In this document: in pieces, positions 22,942-34,958 of the stretch
Position numbering within the stretch: the first letter of the stretch is position 1
Layout of the letters: each line of letters starts with the position of its first letter
Assembly (NCBI GenBank): GCA_015501605.1
Contig: JADNRZ010000002.1
Span: 992,001-1,056,000, forward strand
Source of the DNA: Panaeolus papilionaceus
Taxonomy: Eukaryota > Basidiomycota > Agaricomycetes > Agaricales
Direction: 5' to 3'
DNA length: 64,000 bases
Translations under genes and position numbers: made by a program
The notes under the pieces: model-generated
What the model was told of the DNA's origin: nothing
Database searches by the model: none
Seen by the model: the letters and a program-made list of their open reading frames with translations, nothing else

Positions 22942-25900
22942 TCAGATAAAACTTTGGCGTTTGGTTTTGAGGTTGCGGAGCCTGTCAAGAAGGTCCTGTG
23001 ACATCGGGTTAATAAAACATAAATAACTGGTTGCCAGAGTAATTGAAAAGAAGAAAAAAACAGCTCACTTCTACTTCCTCTGCACGGAGAGTTCCCCGCT
23101 GTTGTTCCTGCTCAACACCGTTCTCAATGCTGTCAAGGACGTCACTGATAAGTTCACGGTAATCAACGCCGAAAAACTGTGTCAGTTTGGCAGCACGTCT
23201 TCGACGCATTTGGAACGCGGTAGGATCAGCCTTGGCTGGGGCGACGGTGAACTCGGATGCCAATGAAATCATAGATGTGCGAGCAGGTAAAGATCTACGA
23301 CGTTCGGGTTTCACGGAAGCATTGGATAGCTTGCGGTGAATGGAAAAGGCGACAGGGGGTGACGTTGGCTCCGCGCCATGTAAATACTGATGAAGTTCGG
23401 CCAGCGATTCCCTGTCATCCTAAACGTACAAGTTAAAAATGGGTGTGATACTGGAGAAAAGAAAGGAGCTTACCCGGTCAAGTATATCGTTAAGAGAGTT
23501 TAAGGAGTGCTGATAATGAGTATAGATAAGAGTGTGATTGTCCGTAAAACGGTCATCAAAAGAGGAAAATGGATTGTCTTTAGATAGTAGCTGTTTGTTG
23601 GATTCGGATGTGCCAGGGCGATTACTTTTCTTGGGTTTGGATTTTAGATATGAGCTCCTGTTGGGATTTCGTTGAAAGGGGATGAGCTCCGCTTCAGGTG
23701 CAGGGGGGATGAATCCTGCAACGCGCTCAGCTGGTGGTCGCGTGAAAGCTGCAGAAGGTGAAGCAGAGTGGCGAGTATGGTACAGAGTCTGAGGTGGAGC
23801 AACACCAAAAACCTAGTCGAGCATTGTCAGCTATGATTCAAATGACCAACGGTTTAGAACTTGCCTTTTCCATTTTTTGTGCTCGTCGAACGTTGATCGC
23901 TTTCTCTCTGTCATCCAACTCGACCCTGTGACGATCCATGTCGTCAAGGACAGGTAAGAGACTGGTTGTTGATGAACTGCGCTTGCGGCTTAACCAGGCC
24001 TTCTTGGAAACTTCCTCCTCTGATGACGGATTTTTGTTGACAGGTGGGCTGAGGGGTGGTGGCAGACAGTCATCGACGTCGTCCATCCCCAGAACAAGAC
24101 CGACAGGAACACGAGATCCCAAGAAACGATGCAACTTGGCCAATCGCTCTCGCTTCCGTCGGCGGTCATCATCTCCTTCTAAGAGTGACGTAGTTGTCGT
24201 GTCGAAGGTAGATTGAGATATAGAACGAGAATGACGGGGTTTACGACCAGAAGTCCTGTCAGCAGCCGTATCCTCAGACAGATCAATGAAGGAAGTCGGG
24301 GGTGAAGACCTATTTGGGGCTAGGTCTTCCTGATGCATGGTGTCATCAGCTAATGAAACAGGTTCTGCAACACCCCGGATTTCAATGATGCGCTCCGATA
24401 GAACCGGTGTAGTCTCACTCGTCGGGCTAGCGATGCTCAGAAACGAGACACCCTCGGGGCTGAGGGGCATCGAATGTCGCCTGACATCCTTCAAAAATCG
24501 AGGCTTGATACCTAGTGATAGCATAGTGTCAACATAGGGGTTAATAAATAGGCTAAGAGTTAAGAACTAAGACGAACCTGGAGTGTCTTTGCCGAGAGAG
24601 TTGACATGAATGGAACGACCGCTCTCTTGTTGGGCCATAATGTCGCCATCTGGTGTCTGGCCAAAGACTCTAGCCAACTTGCGAGACTTCCGGACGAGAT
24701 CAGCACGCTCTTCCAGGTCAAGGAAGTTGGTCGTGAGGGGGCGAACGGGGAGCTGATGACCCAGGTCGCTGTCTGGTTGCGACGAAGATGAACCTTTGGT
24801 GGATCCATGCCTTGAAAGCCTCAAGCCAGTACGAGAGAAGAGAGGCTTAGGTGCTGACGGTACCGGTGGCTTCACACCATACGTTCTCTCTGTCTTTGGG
24901 ACATCGAAAGAGAGGGTAGAACGTTCCGAAATTGGAGTATGAGTGAATTCTAGAGGTGAAAGATTATTATCTTGTTGAGAGTCGATAGATGGACGAGATT
25001 GTTGTTCTTGTTGTTGCTGCTGTTGACGTTCGAAATTAGCGTCTAATTTAACTGGCGAGTTTATTTCCATGAATGAATCACGGTAGGGGTTCATGTCGAA
25101 TGTTGGAGATGGGTTATTATAGATTGAAGGAGTGAAAGAGTTTGAACTTTCTGGGTATAAAGTGCTTGAAATACTTATGCGAGGTTCGTTTTCTGCTGTT
25201 GAAGGAGGAGCATAAGAGTTAAAAGACTCAATTGAAGAGATCGACGACTGTTGTCCGTGAGAAAGTAAGGGTCGATGTTTCCGCAATGTTGTGACCGCGA
25301 CCTCATCGTTCATCCTGACATCCATAATTGTTCGAGGATCTATGTCACCGATTATACAATGGAGAGATTACAATTTTTCAATCCATGCAACAACAACGAT
25401 AACAAGATTTAAAAAATTAAAGGGTCATAACTCACCAACTGCTTTTTCTTTGATTGTCTTTCCTTTATTATTACCTCGACTAGGAAACAAGTTTGCTCGC
25501 TTCGGGGACGTTGTAGCGGTGGTGGTGGAAGGGGAGTAACCTGAATAAGGTCCATGTTTAGCGTTTTGTGTTACTGATCTCGTGTCGCCAGAGTTGCTTA
25601 ACGATATCTTGCTGAGCAACTTCAATTTGTCAACACGCGGTACAACCGTGATAGATCCTAGTCGAGATACTGATTGTTGCTGAGCTTCCTGCGACGACGA
25701 ACGCTTTGGTAATTCGTCACGAGGCCGGCTATCTTTCCGCCTACTCTCTTCCTGTGTCTCTGATCGTGGGTCATATTGCTGCTGCAAAGTCTCCATTGTG
25801 TCCTTTGTCGTCGTCCTCGTCAGCGGATATTGGTCTTCATTCGTCGTCATCACGTCTCCAGCTGCCCGGAGAATCTCCTGCAAGTTGGGTGCCGGATTGA

Positions 25901-26345
25901 TATACGGGTTGGACACTGATGAACTTAATGAATGCACTGGCGATTTGGGTGCCCTCGTTAGACCCTCTTGACCCCCCTGTGCCAAGATTACAGGTCGCCT
26001 TTCCGCTGTAAGTGAGTTGGACCTCCTTCGCTCAGCCTCGGTCGTACAGTTCCCCCGACTTTGCCTCGTACGTCGAGGAGGAGGGGGAAGACCTGCTGGG
26101 GTGGTCTCGGAAGTGGGAGGATTCTCTCCAAGTGGGAATTGTGCTTCTCGAGTTTTCAACTCCGTAACTGTCACTAGCTGTTGTGCACGGGAGCGGTCTT
26201 CGTGTTCCAATAGTGCGTCGAGGTCCGGTGAGATGACCAGGCTGCGTGCTATAACCGCCAATGTCTCTGGGTTGAGTTGTGGTTCATTTTGCACGCTATC
26301 TAGGAAAGGAAGGGGTGAGGACCCTCTGCTATCCTCAAGTTCCAT
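22942..26345 (-). CDS. Large disordered protein with four K-[LM]-x-x-[FV]-[FL]-G motifs
   Basis: About 1000 aa from ATG 26345, stop at 22942, in at least six exons; the first (26345 to about 25432) joins EKAV|DPRTIMDVRMNDEVAV over an intron. Most is Ser/Pro/Arg/Gln-rich and looks unstructured, with a Gln run near 25000-25030. Four similar short segments stand out: RKSRKLARVFGQTPDGDI, RLAKLHRFLGSRVPVGLVLG, RRAQKMEKVFGVAPPQTLY and RRRAAKLTQFFGVDYRELIS. The third is split by an intron. The C-terminus is helical and charged (LISDVLDSIENGVEQEQQRG, DLLDRLRNLKTKRQ). I do not recognise the family. Repeated amphipathic motifs in a disordered chain suggest a multivalent scaffold or cortical adaptor; this is inference. 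Confidence 0.75.
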
Positions 26346-27104
26346 TCTTCAGTGTGTCGCTCCTACATTACCGGTCAGCAGACATGGGTGTGTCTAACAA
26401 AGTGGAACGCTACCTCAAAAGACTCTTGATGAGAAATAATCGTTCGGTACCGCTAAGGGATTGGTGGCGAGCAGTTGTGGGTCGAAGTCAAGACGAGAAT
26501 CGACAAGGAGTGATGCTGCCAATGGCCTGTTACAGTTAATTGCGCATAATAGGCATCACTCAACCGGCCTTGCATCCTATCTCCTCATGTCCAAGGTGAT
26601 CGAATTTCGTATTCACACACAGCTGGGATGTTGTAATCTAATTGCCCCCATTTCGCCGAGTCAGATACCCTACAGTATTGAGGTGCCGTTTCCATCAACC
26701 CCACTAACTTGCAACAGCCTCGTATCGATTTGTTGCACTTTGAAACGTCTTCCGCATGCTTATCATATCGTCTCTAAGTAGTGACACCCATCTATTGATT
26801 TCAAAATGCTGAATCAAAAATGTAGATGCTTCCCAGCCTTGCCGTGACATATTTAGATTCCATCCAGTGTGTGGCAACGACAGAGGCTTTGATCATCTGT
26901 CGATGTCAAATTCTCCCGCACAATCAACGCAGTGTTAGAACCACCTAATCATCCTTTATTTATAAACACTAGATTGGGAACTGCTTAAAAAAGTACATGC
27001 ATAAAAGCTCAGGCATGGCCTTCAAAATAATAATGGAATAGTATACAATGTAATGCGAAGAGGTGTGTGTAATGAATGCAGCAAAACAACGAAGAAAGCA
27101 TGGA
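26346..27104. other. Intergenic region
   Basis: About 760 bp between the start of the motif protein and the stop of the next minus-strand gene. Short open frames on the plus strand (26461-26781) have no recognisable content. Probably the promoter and leader of the upstream gene and the 3' end of the other. Confidence 0.5.
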
Positions 27105-30100
27105 CTAAGCGGGGGTCGATATACGGCGAGGCGGTAGAGCAGGTGGGGTGTTAGACGGCGCTAGACTGTCTTGGGTCGTAGATGGGAGGTCAACATTAAC
27201 GTTCGGTGGAGTTGTATCCGCTTCTGGCTCGCTTCTGGATGATGGTTCAACGACCTCGGATGATGTTGATGGAGTTTCAGAGTCAACGGCAGCTTGTGCG
27301 ATTCGCTCATCATCACGCACAACAATGTCCTTAAGCGCCTGAGACGCCAGCGACGGTGCCGAATCGGACGGCAAGGTGGAAGCAAGCACCTGTGTACTTT
27401 TCACAGACCCAGAACGTGGTGGTAAAGGAGGTGGAGTAGGTTTAATAGCAGCAGAAGGTAATGGTGTAACAGTTACTGAAAGGTCGCTCGTAGATGGCAA
27501 GCTATGAGGACCCTCAGCCTTGTTAGCAGTGCTAGTCTCCTTTGACAGTTGAGATGCATCATCATGGACTTTTGAATCCGAGTCTGAAACACTAGGACCT
27601 GACGAAGGTGTTTTCCACAACTGGTATACTTTCTGAATTGTTGGATTTTTCAGCATGGCCTCGGCAGGATTGGTGGGAGGGGGCTGAGGTGCAACATAGC
27701 CAAGTGACTGAACCTCTCCCTTGTGGCTTGCATGGATCCCCGGGATCGACATAGTCTTCGCTTGTGGCTGTACGTGTATTGGCGCAGGCTTGACCGCTTC
27801 TGTGGCAGGCAAATCCTCATTATCCATTTCGGTCTGAACTTGGCTCAGGGATGGAGTCGATTTCTTAGTGTTCAGCTTGGGTCCTAGACGTGCAGTGGAC
27901 GACACAATAGAAGGGTTGGTTGCCGTGTCCGAATAAATAGAACCAGAGGAGAAAACGGAGCTAGAACCACTAGCCGCTCGCTGACGAGCAGCTGTGAAAG
28001 GTGTCGGCGTTAAGAGATCTGCACCTTCATCGACATGGCCCTTCTCGCGCTCCTTTCGCTCAGCCACGGCTGCCCGAACTTCTGCATAACTCGCCCTAGC
28101 CTTGTGTGCAAGTGAGTTGTCGGCTTGTTGACCGTTTTTCGGTGGGCTTCCGCTGGATGAACCTTCATCCTCCTTGCTATCCTTTTTGAAGCCTCCCCAG
28201 TTGACTCCCCACTTCCGCATAGCCTCCTTCGCTGCATTACTGACAGCTTGTTTATCTGCCGCCTTCGACTTGAGCGTTGAAAAGAATGACGGAGGACTGG
28301 CTGATCGTGCAATTGGCTCTGCATTTTTTCGAGGCGTTGCCGGATTAGATTTAGAGCGAGAATCCGAAGAATCCGATATGTCGTTAGGGTCATAATCATA
28401 TTTAATTGAGTGTTGTGAAGATGAACGGCGGGTGGAAGAAGACGACGACGACGGTATTAAAAATGCGCCAGATTGGGAGTCGTTGGTATCTGAAGACAGT
28501 TGCTCAGGTGATAGAGGTCGACTGGGCTCTGGTTGACTCCGGATAGAATGTGATCGCGGAGATGGTTTATCCTGTTCCAAGGTGCGGCCTCGCTGGTCTT
28601 CTGAGGTGTCCGTTCTATTCAAGGTGGGTATCGGTACTGTTGCGGCACTGTCATCACTGGGCACAGACGAGAACCAGCTTTTCCTCCGCGAGTCCTCGAC
28701 GGAAGCAGGTAACGAGGTGGTCTCGTTCAGGAAAGGAGGACTAGGGGCAGTCGTAGCATTTGAAACAGGTTGCGAAAGTTGAAGCTCGGGTTCTGGGGAG
28801 ACACTAAGCGGGATTTCTGCGGGAGCGGAAACCGTTGACTGTGCGTCAGCTGGGACCTCGGGGATTGTGGTAGGGATATGGGGCTTTCTGCAAGCATCGG
28901 ACCAAATTCCTCCTCGGTGCTCATAATCAGCACTTTCAAAGAACGCGATGTCATCCATATTGGGCATAACCACAGATTCTTGAATCTATGCAGGTCATTT
29001 CAGCACGAGATGACAAACCAAGACAAGCCTAATTACTTACCACTTCCTTAAGTTTGGACTCGATTGTGCTCAGAATCATACCCCAGGTTATCTGTCGGTC
29101 GCTGACGATAGGCTCCACTTCTAGCACCATCCTGGGCGTCTGTGTAAAGGCATACCAAATTCGATTGCTGGGAGGGCGCTTGACTTTGATGAGCAAGTTA
29201 CCCTCGATTTCCTTGAGTACGACGGCGAGAACAACTTTGACAGTGTACGACTTGAACCGTGCACCTAAATTTATCACTGCAGTGGCCTCAACCGTGAGAC
29301 GGATTTCGCCCTTGTACTGCAGGTGGACCTCCAGGGATGCGTCGCCCTCCTTTGTAAGCTCCTTCAGCATTGGCTTGCTCAACATGGGTGCCCTATTGCC
29401 AACGGAAACTTCTGTGACTGCAATTTCTGTGAGGAATGCGGGCCGCTTTATTTTGGCGAGTTTCTTCATTAAACGACCAATGATGTAGGCCTCTAGGTTG
29501 TGGGTACGATAGTGACTAAAGAATATACGACCAATGAGAGCATTAAGCCACCTCATGGGGATGACATCAGGCTGTTCGTCCAAGGTGGAGACCAGATGAC
29601 TCATGTCCGCTGGCTCGAACACGGCACGCAAGGGCAGGAGTGTCGGTGTTTGTGCTGGCTGCTCTGAGGCGTGTAAAAGCGCGAAATACCAATCCTCCAT
29701 TTCAATGTTGGACTTGACAAAAATGTACCATGGCGTAGACGTGTCGAGGGAGCCTTGACGGCTCGCATCCTTCTTCTCCCCATTTGTAGTACCTTCCCGC
29801 TTGCTTCCAGTACTGTTGGGTGTGTCGGGCCTACTGCCAATGTCGGAGCTTCGCCGCTTCTCCTTTATGGAACTTGAAGAACTGGGGGTTGAAGATTTGG
29901 GCCTCAAGCAGATCGCATTGCGTTTGGCGAAGAGTTCACCATCTGGTAGATCTTCTGGGTAAATGAGGACCTGATGGCTGCTGAGCTCAACAGCGGCGTC
30001 GCACTCGGTCATTTCTTCGTCCTCGTAGAGATATAGCACCTTGCCCTTGAGTGCGACATACCACATGTCCTTCGGGCGCGAACGTTTAGGATCCTTGGAG

Positions 30101-30426
30101 CGCGAGTCGAGAAATGATCGCATAAGAGTAACGTAGCTCCCATCTCCGACAGACTCCTCGAATGTGTGGCGCATAGTGAGCCAGCCTTTGCGAACCTTTG
30201 GGGTATCATTTGTGTCGATTTCTGGTTTTTCTGAAATTTCCTCTGGGTTCTTGTCCTCTTCTTCGTCTACACCTAGTGCCGCCAGATGACCCCGCTTCTT
30301 CTTAGTGATGTCGGCATCCCCAAGAGGGACGGACGTGTAAATAGTGATGAAGATGAAAGCTGCAATTAACAGCGGAATAAAAGTAAGACCTCCAAGAACA
30401 TAGGCGTAGAACAGGGCCCTCAACAT
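27105..30426 (-). CDS. NVJ2: Nvj2/TEX2-like protein: membrane anchor, PH-like domain and SMP lipid-transfer domain
   Basis: Family members sit in the ER and move lipids at contact sites (nucleus-vacuole junction or ER-Golgi). Start chosen at ATG 30426, because the frame upstream opens only at GTG; it leads directly into one membrane segment ([20 protein letters not shown]). Then comes a split PH-like domain ([59 protein letters not shown]) with a Ser-rich insert. The SMP domain runs from about [20 protein letters not shown] to [20 protein letters not shown]. One intron (28986-29040) joins [12 protein letters not shown]. After it follow about 600 residues rich in Ser/Pro with poly-Ser and ending [13 protein letters not shown], which is unusually long for this family. 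Total about 1090 aa. Confidence 0.88.
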
Positions 30427-30944
30427 TCTCTGAGGAGGTTGAACTGGTTGAGAACTGAGTGGCAATTCGTGCAGCAACTCCCTGAATGGCTCTCCAGTCA
30501 CAGCCGCAGTGACGTAGCCACACGTGTCCCGTGACTAACATTGGAAAACACGTCGCATTTGGTTTGGTCTTAACCGACTTAATTTACAGAACTAATATAC
30601 AATACAGGATGCATACTACATAACTAATGAAACACATTCTGAAATCGAGGGTATGAAGGTAATTATATTACTTGCGTTGAAACGAGTGTAAGTATTGGTA
30701 ATAGGCAGGGTTCCCAGAAGAAAAAATAATAGGAAACACTGAGTAAGGCGGGTCGGGTCTACAGTGCTCGATCACCGTCCATGAAATAAACCAGCGCAAA
30801 GGCTGTACAATCAAAAGGGAGCCGTCTAAGTAAATGAGGAGCGTGTGCAAATGTCTTTTGAGAAACAGGGGTCCTTTTCTCTTTCGTAGTTGGGAAACCA
30901 ACCGGTACTGGGTGCAGTGGCTGATTCAAACACCGTAAATCATA

Positions 30945-31900
30945 TTACTGTGGTTGAGCTCTTTGCTTTTTATTGGTGGTGCGGCCGCACTTGCGTCGGG
31001 TGCCCCTGGGTTTGGAGAACATGCCGCGCCGGGTTTGTTCTTCAAGGGAAGGGATAATCGCTTTCCAGTGGCCGTTGACCCATTTCCAGGTATCCAAGCG
31101 AGGCAGAGGAGAGGGTTGAAGAGACTGCATCGGAGGATATCGCTTATTAAAAGCAGGGTGCAACGGCACAGTCAGCTGGTTTCCGAATGCTTCGTCTTGG
31201 TAGGGCACGAGACTTGAAGTTTCGCGTTTCTGAGGTGGAGCAGGCGTGATGACAATGGACGGTATCGAATGACAAGATGACTTGACTGTTTCGTAATTTT
31301 GGTGCTGGATCTGAGAAAAAAGTGGGTTAATATAGGAACGTTATGTTGGTCGTGAGATGAATTCTTACTGCGTCAGATGCATGCAACATATCAATCCGAT
31401 GTGATGAACAAGCGGTTCCTTCATCGTCTAACTGTGAAGTAGACTCGAGTAACCCGACAGGCTAATTGAAGAGGTTTGGCCAAATGAGGCTAACGTCCAG
31501 GAGGTGGGGGGAGATCAAACAATACTTACAAGAATTTGCTCCAAGGTTTCTTCGGCGCCTTGATTAACTTCAAGATCGTAAAGAAGTTGAGCGATGGTGT
31601 CGATGTCGTTTGAAATGGTAGATTGGATGCCGTTGCAAACTGGAGCTAACGCCCTACCACAGGCACCAGCAACACGACTCCAAGCACCATTAGGAATAGT
31701 CGGAAGAAAGGCTTGTCTTAAAGCCTCTAGATCAACAATCTAAGAGGATTGAATGGTTAAAAGGTCACAGACGCAGGTCATTTATGATTGATAACTACCA
31801 ATGTACTGGTATGTTCGCTCTCCTCTGTAGAAAGACCGATGGACTGAATATGCAAATCCAGTATGCGAGGTGAAGCAGGTATCATCAAACGTGCCAGCAT
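30945..31900 (-). CDS. Unknown protein of about 256 aa with a basic C-terminus
   Basis: Four exons from ATG 31900 keep one frame: MLARLMIPASPRILDLHIQS; then IVDLEALRQAFLPTIPNGAW and VAGACGRALAPVCNGIQSTI; then PVGLLESTSQLDDEG; then IQHQNYETVKSSCHSIPSIV to the stop at 30945. The first half looks helical and acidic (IDTIAQLLYDLEVNQGAEET). The last exon has DTWKWVNGHWKAIIPSLEEQ and a strongly basic end (TRRGMFSKPRGTRRKCGRTT) that could bind nucleic acid or act as a nuclear signal. I do not recognise the family. It is divergent from the DUF6535 gene (about 300 bp between starts). Confidence 0.65.
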
Positions 31901-32200
31901 TGTTTACATGAGAGCGATGAGTGGATAGATAAAAAAATTGAAGATGGGCGTTGAAAGAAGAGAAAGCAGTCATGAAGAAGTCAATTGGGGGTCACTGTTC
32001 AGATGGTTCAGAGTAACATTAGCCGGCATTCTCAGCACCCGGTACTCCTTCAACTCCCTTTTTAGACATTCCGCATTTTTAGGTTCATTTCACTCCTCTC
32101 TTCGAGTTTTATTTTATTTATTTCCTTTTTATTTTCTTATCATTCATAATCGAACTAACTCTTGAGTTCATAATGTAAACATCAAGGTAATACAGTACTC

Positions 32201-34769
32201 ATGAAATCACAAGCCTCACAGACCAGTCAATTAGATTTTCCTTGGCCATCGGCCCCTACTGTGCCATCTGAGGAACCAGGATGGATGAATGCCGCCGCGT
32301 TAACTCCATCATCTAAACTTGGAAGCAAAACATTTCCGTGCTTGATCCCTTACAGCTCCTCTCTGATGAATATAAATTTATAAGTATATCAAGAAGATTT
32401 TCAATCTATTGTATCTGATACTTCAGAAAACTAGGATTCGAATACTCAAGTGGAAACGGCCCTGGTTTTTTCTCATGTGTCCACCTTGCCTCTTTCCCTT
32501 ACCATGAGGATTGTCGAAACATCGCCAGGAGGTAACTTTAAGTCTTGTGGGGACACTTGCCAAACTGATGCCAACTGAACGGTTTTCACGCTTTCAATTA
32601 TGTAGCCGATACATATCTTCCGTCCCGATACGATGATCCTTCTGCCACCCTCTGGTCAACTTATCTATCCAAATCACAGCAATGGGATAGACGACGGGTT
32701 GAAAACTGGAAGGGCGATATGGATTCCATTCTAATATTCGTATGTCCGTTCTCAGATTTCACAGTCAATGTCCTCAATTCTGCACATCCAAGGCGGGTTT
32801 ATTTTCTGCAAGCTTGACCGCGTTTCTCGTGGAGAGTTACAAAACCCTCAATCCTGATCCCGAGGATGCCATGGTGCATCTTCTGAGCCAGTTGCTATCA
32901 GTCCAACTAGCAAGTTCTTCAAACAATTCTATTCCTTTGGGGATTCCTTCAACAGATTCATTCTCTGCCCCAGCCTCAGCTTTAATATGTAACATCCTCT
33001 GGTTTCTGAGTTTGACATTCAGCCTCGTCTGTGCCCTTTCAGCTACTCTGGTGGAACAATGGGCCCGTAATTATATACATGCCACTAGTGGACGACCTGC
33101 ACCACAAGATCAAGCGAGGTTAAGCGCGTATCTTTTCAGCGGCATCAAAGAATACAGGATGACAACCATAGTAGAAACAATACCTCTCCTCCTGCACATA
33201 TCACTCTTTCTGTTTTTCGCTGGTCTCGTCGCTTTCTTGTCGTCCGTAAATCGCTTTCTGCAGTACATGATGCTTTTTCTTCTCGCCATCTCATTCGTTC
33301 TTTATTTTTCGGTATCTATCATACCCATCCTTCAACTCGAATGCCCCTATCAGACGCCTCTATCCTCTTTCTGTTGGTTTCTGCTCGTCAAATTCAAACT
33401 CCTGCATCGGAAAGACGCTGACGGTCGCATAGTGCCCGTCCAATGTCCCCTGTCCACAGCAAGGGAACTGGAGGCCATTGACCCCACTCCAGAACGCGAC
33501 ATGCGCGATCTCAAAGCCATGGAGTGGACCCTCTCAAACCTTCGAGAAGACGCAGAATTGGAAGCATTCGTACAAGTCATCCCTAGCATCGTTTCGGGTT
33601 TTGACTACAGTGCCAAGTTGCTCATGGAAAAGCTTCTCACTCATAACGACATCGCCATTCGTCTGCCCCACCAAATACCCCGCCTCCTTGTTACTTGTTC
33701 AACTGGCCTTCTGGAACCATCAGTGGCCAAAGCTAGAGCAGTTACGTGCTTGAAGGCTATATGGTCTCTGACAATGCTATCCATTCCAAAGAGCCGCGAC
33801 ATTTCGCATTCCGATCCAGTGTTGTTTAGATCACAGATGAAGTTCAAAGAAGACACCTTCGACCTCCTTTTCAACGTTTCCCAGGTCGTCGAAGGGATCA
33901 ACGGCTATGTTATCTCAGCAGCAGCAGTGTTTTCGCAGAGTTTACTCGACATGCATATGGAACGAGCAAAAGTACTGGAATGCGAACTTCAAGACCTGCT
34001 GGACAAGGACTCGAACAAATTCCTCGGCCACCGGAGTCCACCTGCAAAGGTTTTGCACGACGAACACTTCATGGAAGTATGCAATGTCAGAATACAGGTT
34101 TTAGCAAAGGAAATATCCCGATCCCGCAATATGATCAACCCACTACCTTTTGTCATCATGGAGTCTATTGCATCTCATCAAGTTCGCGTATTATCGATCG
34201 TCAGAAACGACCCTACAGCGAGTACGAACAAACGGCTTATCCAGCAAACTTTGGGCATGTTGCAGAAGTTCCAGCAGCTCATCAACCAAGCCAGCCTCTA
34301 CCTCGCTCTTTACTACATTGGCTGTGCTTTGCAAGAGGAACATCCTCCACATGAAGCTTCGAATACCCTGAGGCGCATCCTCTTCAGGACCGATTTCAGC
34401 GGATCTTTCCCCAAGACCTCTCAGGAGCACCTCGTTGCTCATCTGGAAGAAGCGGTGGACATCCTGCCAACGGGAAGAACACGCCTTCAACACTCTGTCA
34501 TCAGCAGCATTATCGATTTCACCAGAGCTCTCAGTGACACTTTCCTCCTAGCCAAGACCCAGGATATCATCAAACAGTATGTCAAAACCGTTCCAGATCA
34601 GGACGACACCGCCAGTCGGGCTCTGGTCAGGCTTCAGAAAACCACACCTCAAGTAAGGGCAAACCACCAGCCCCTCGACCTATTTGCACATCATTTGTCT
34701 GCTGATGCAAAACCTAACAAGGAGAGAAAGGTGAAGCCGACAGCGAGATCCCATACGTGGAACTGGTGA
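32201..34769 (+). CDS. DUF6535-domain membrane protein
   Basis: A family known mainly from Agaricomycetes, with no settled function. The first exon probably starts at ATG 32201 (MKSQASQTSQLDFPWPSAPT). A later exon reads ADTYLPSRYDDPSATLWSTY, then WDRRRVENWKGDMDSILIF and joins AGLFSASLTAFLVESYKTLN over an intron ending near 32792: this is the classical DUF6535 entry. Then come the membrane segments (LICNILWFLSLTFSLVCALS; VETIPLLLHISLFLFFAGLV; FLQYMMLFLLAISFVLYFSV) with the WARNYIHATSGRPAPQDQ loop. After these lies a 430-residue soluble helical part that ends at 34769. The region 32384-32570 between the first exons is not resolved well. Confidence 0.75.
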
Positions 34770-34958
34770 TCCGATGCTGCAACCATTTCTACAAGTAAAA
34801 TTTCCTGTGGGATAGCAGAATTTAGCCACGGCGCCTTGCGTAGTTGATATTATAGTGGAGTGTAAATACTAAAAGGTAATAGGGCTTCTATCGATAATAA
34901 ATATAACATAGGGTCCATTCCGTTTCGAAAGGAATTGCCACTGCAGGTCAGTCTATGG

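Noticed and set aside
30427..30501. N-terminal extension of the Nvj2-like protein
   Set aside because: It would begin on GTG; ATG at 30426 leads straight into the membrane segment as in the family.
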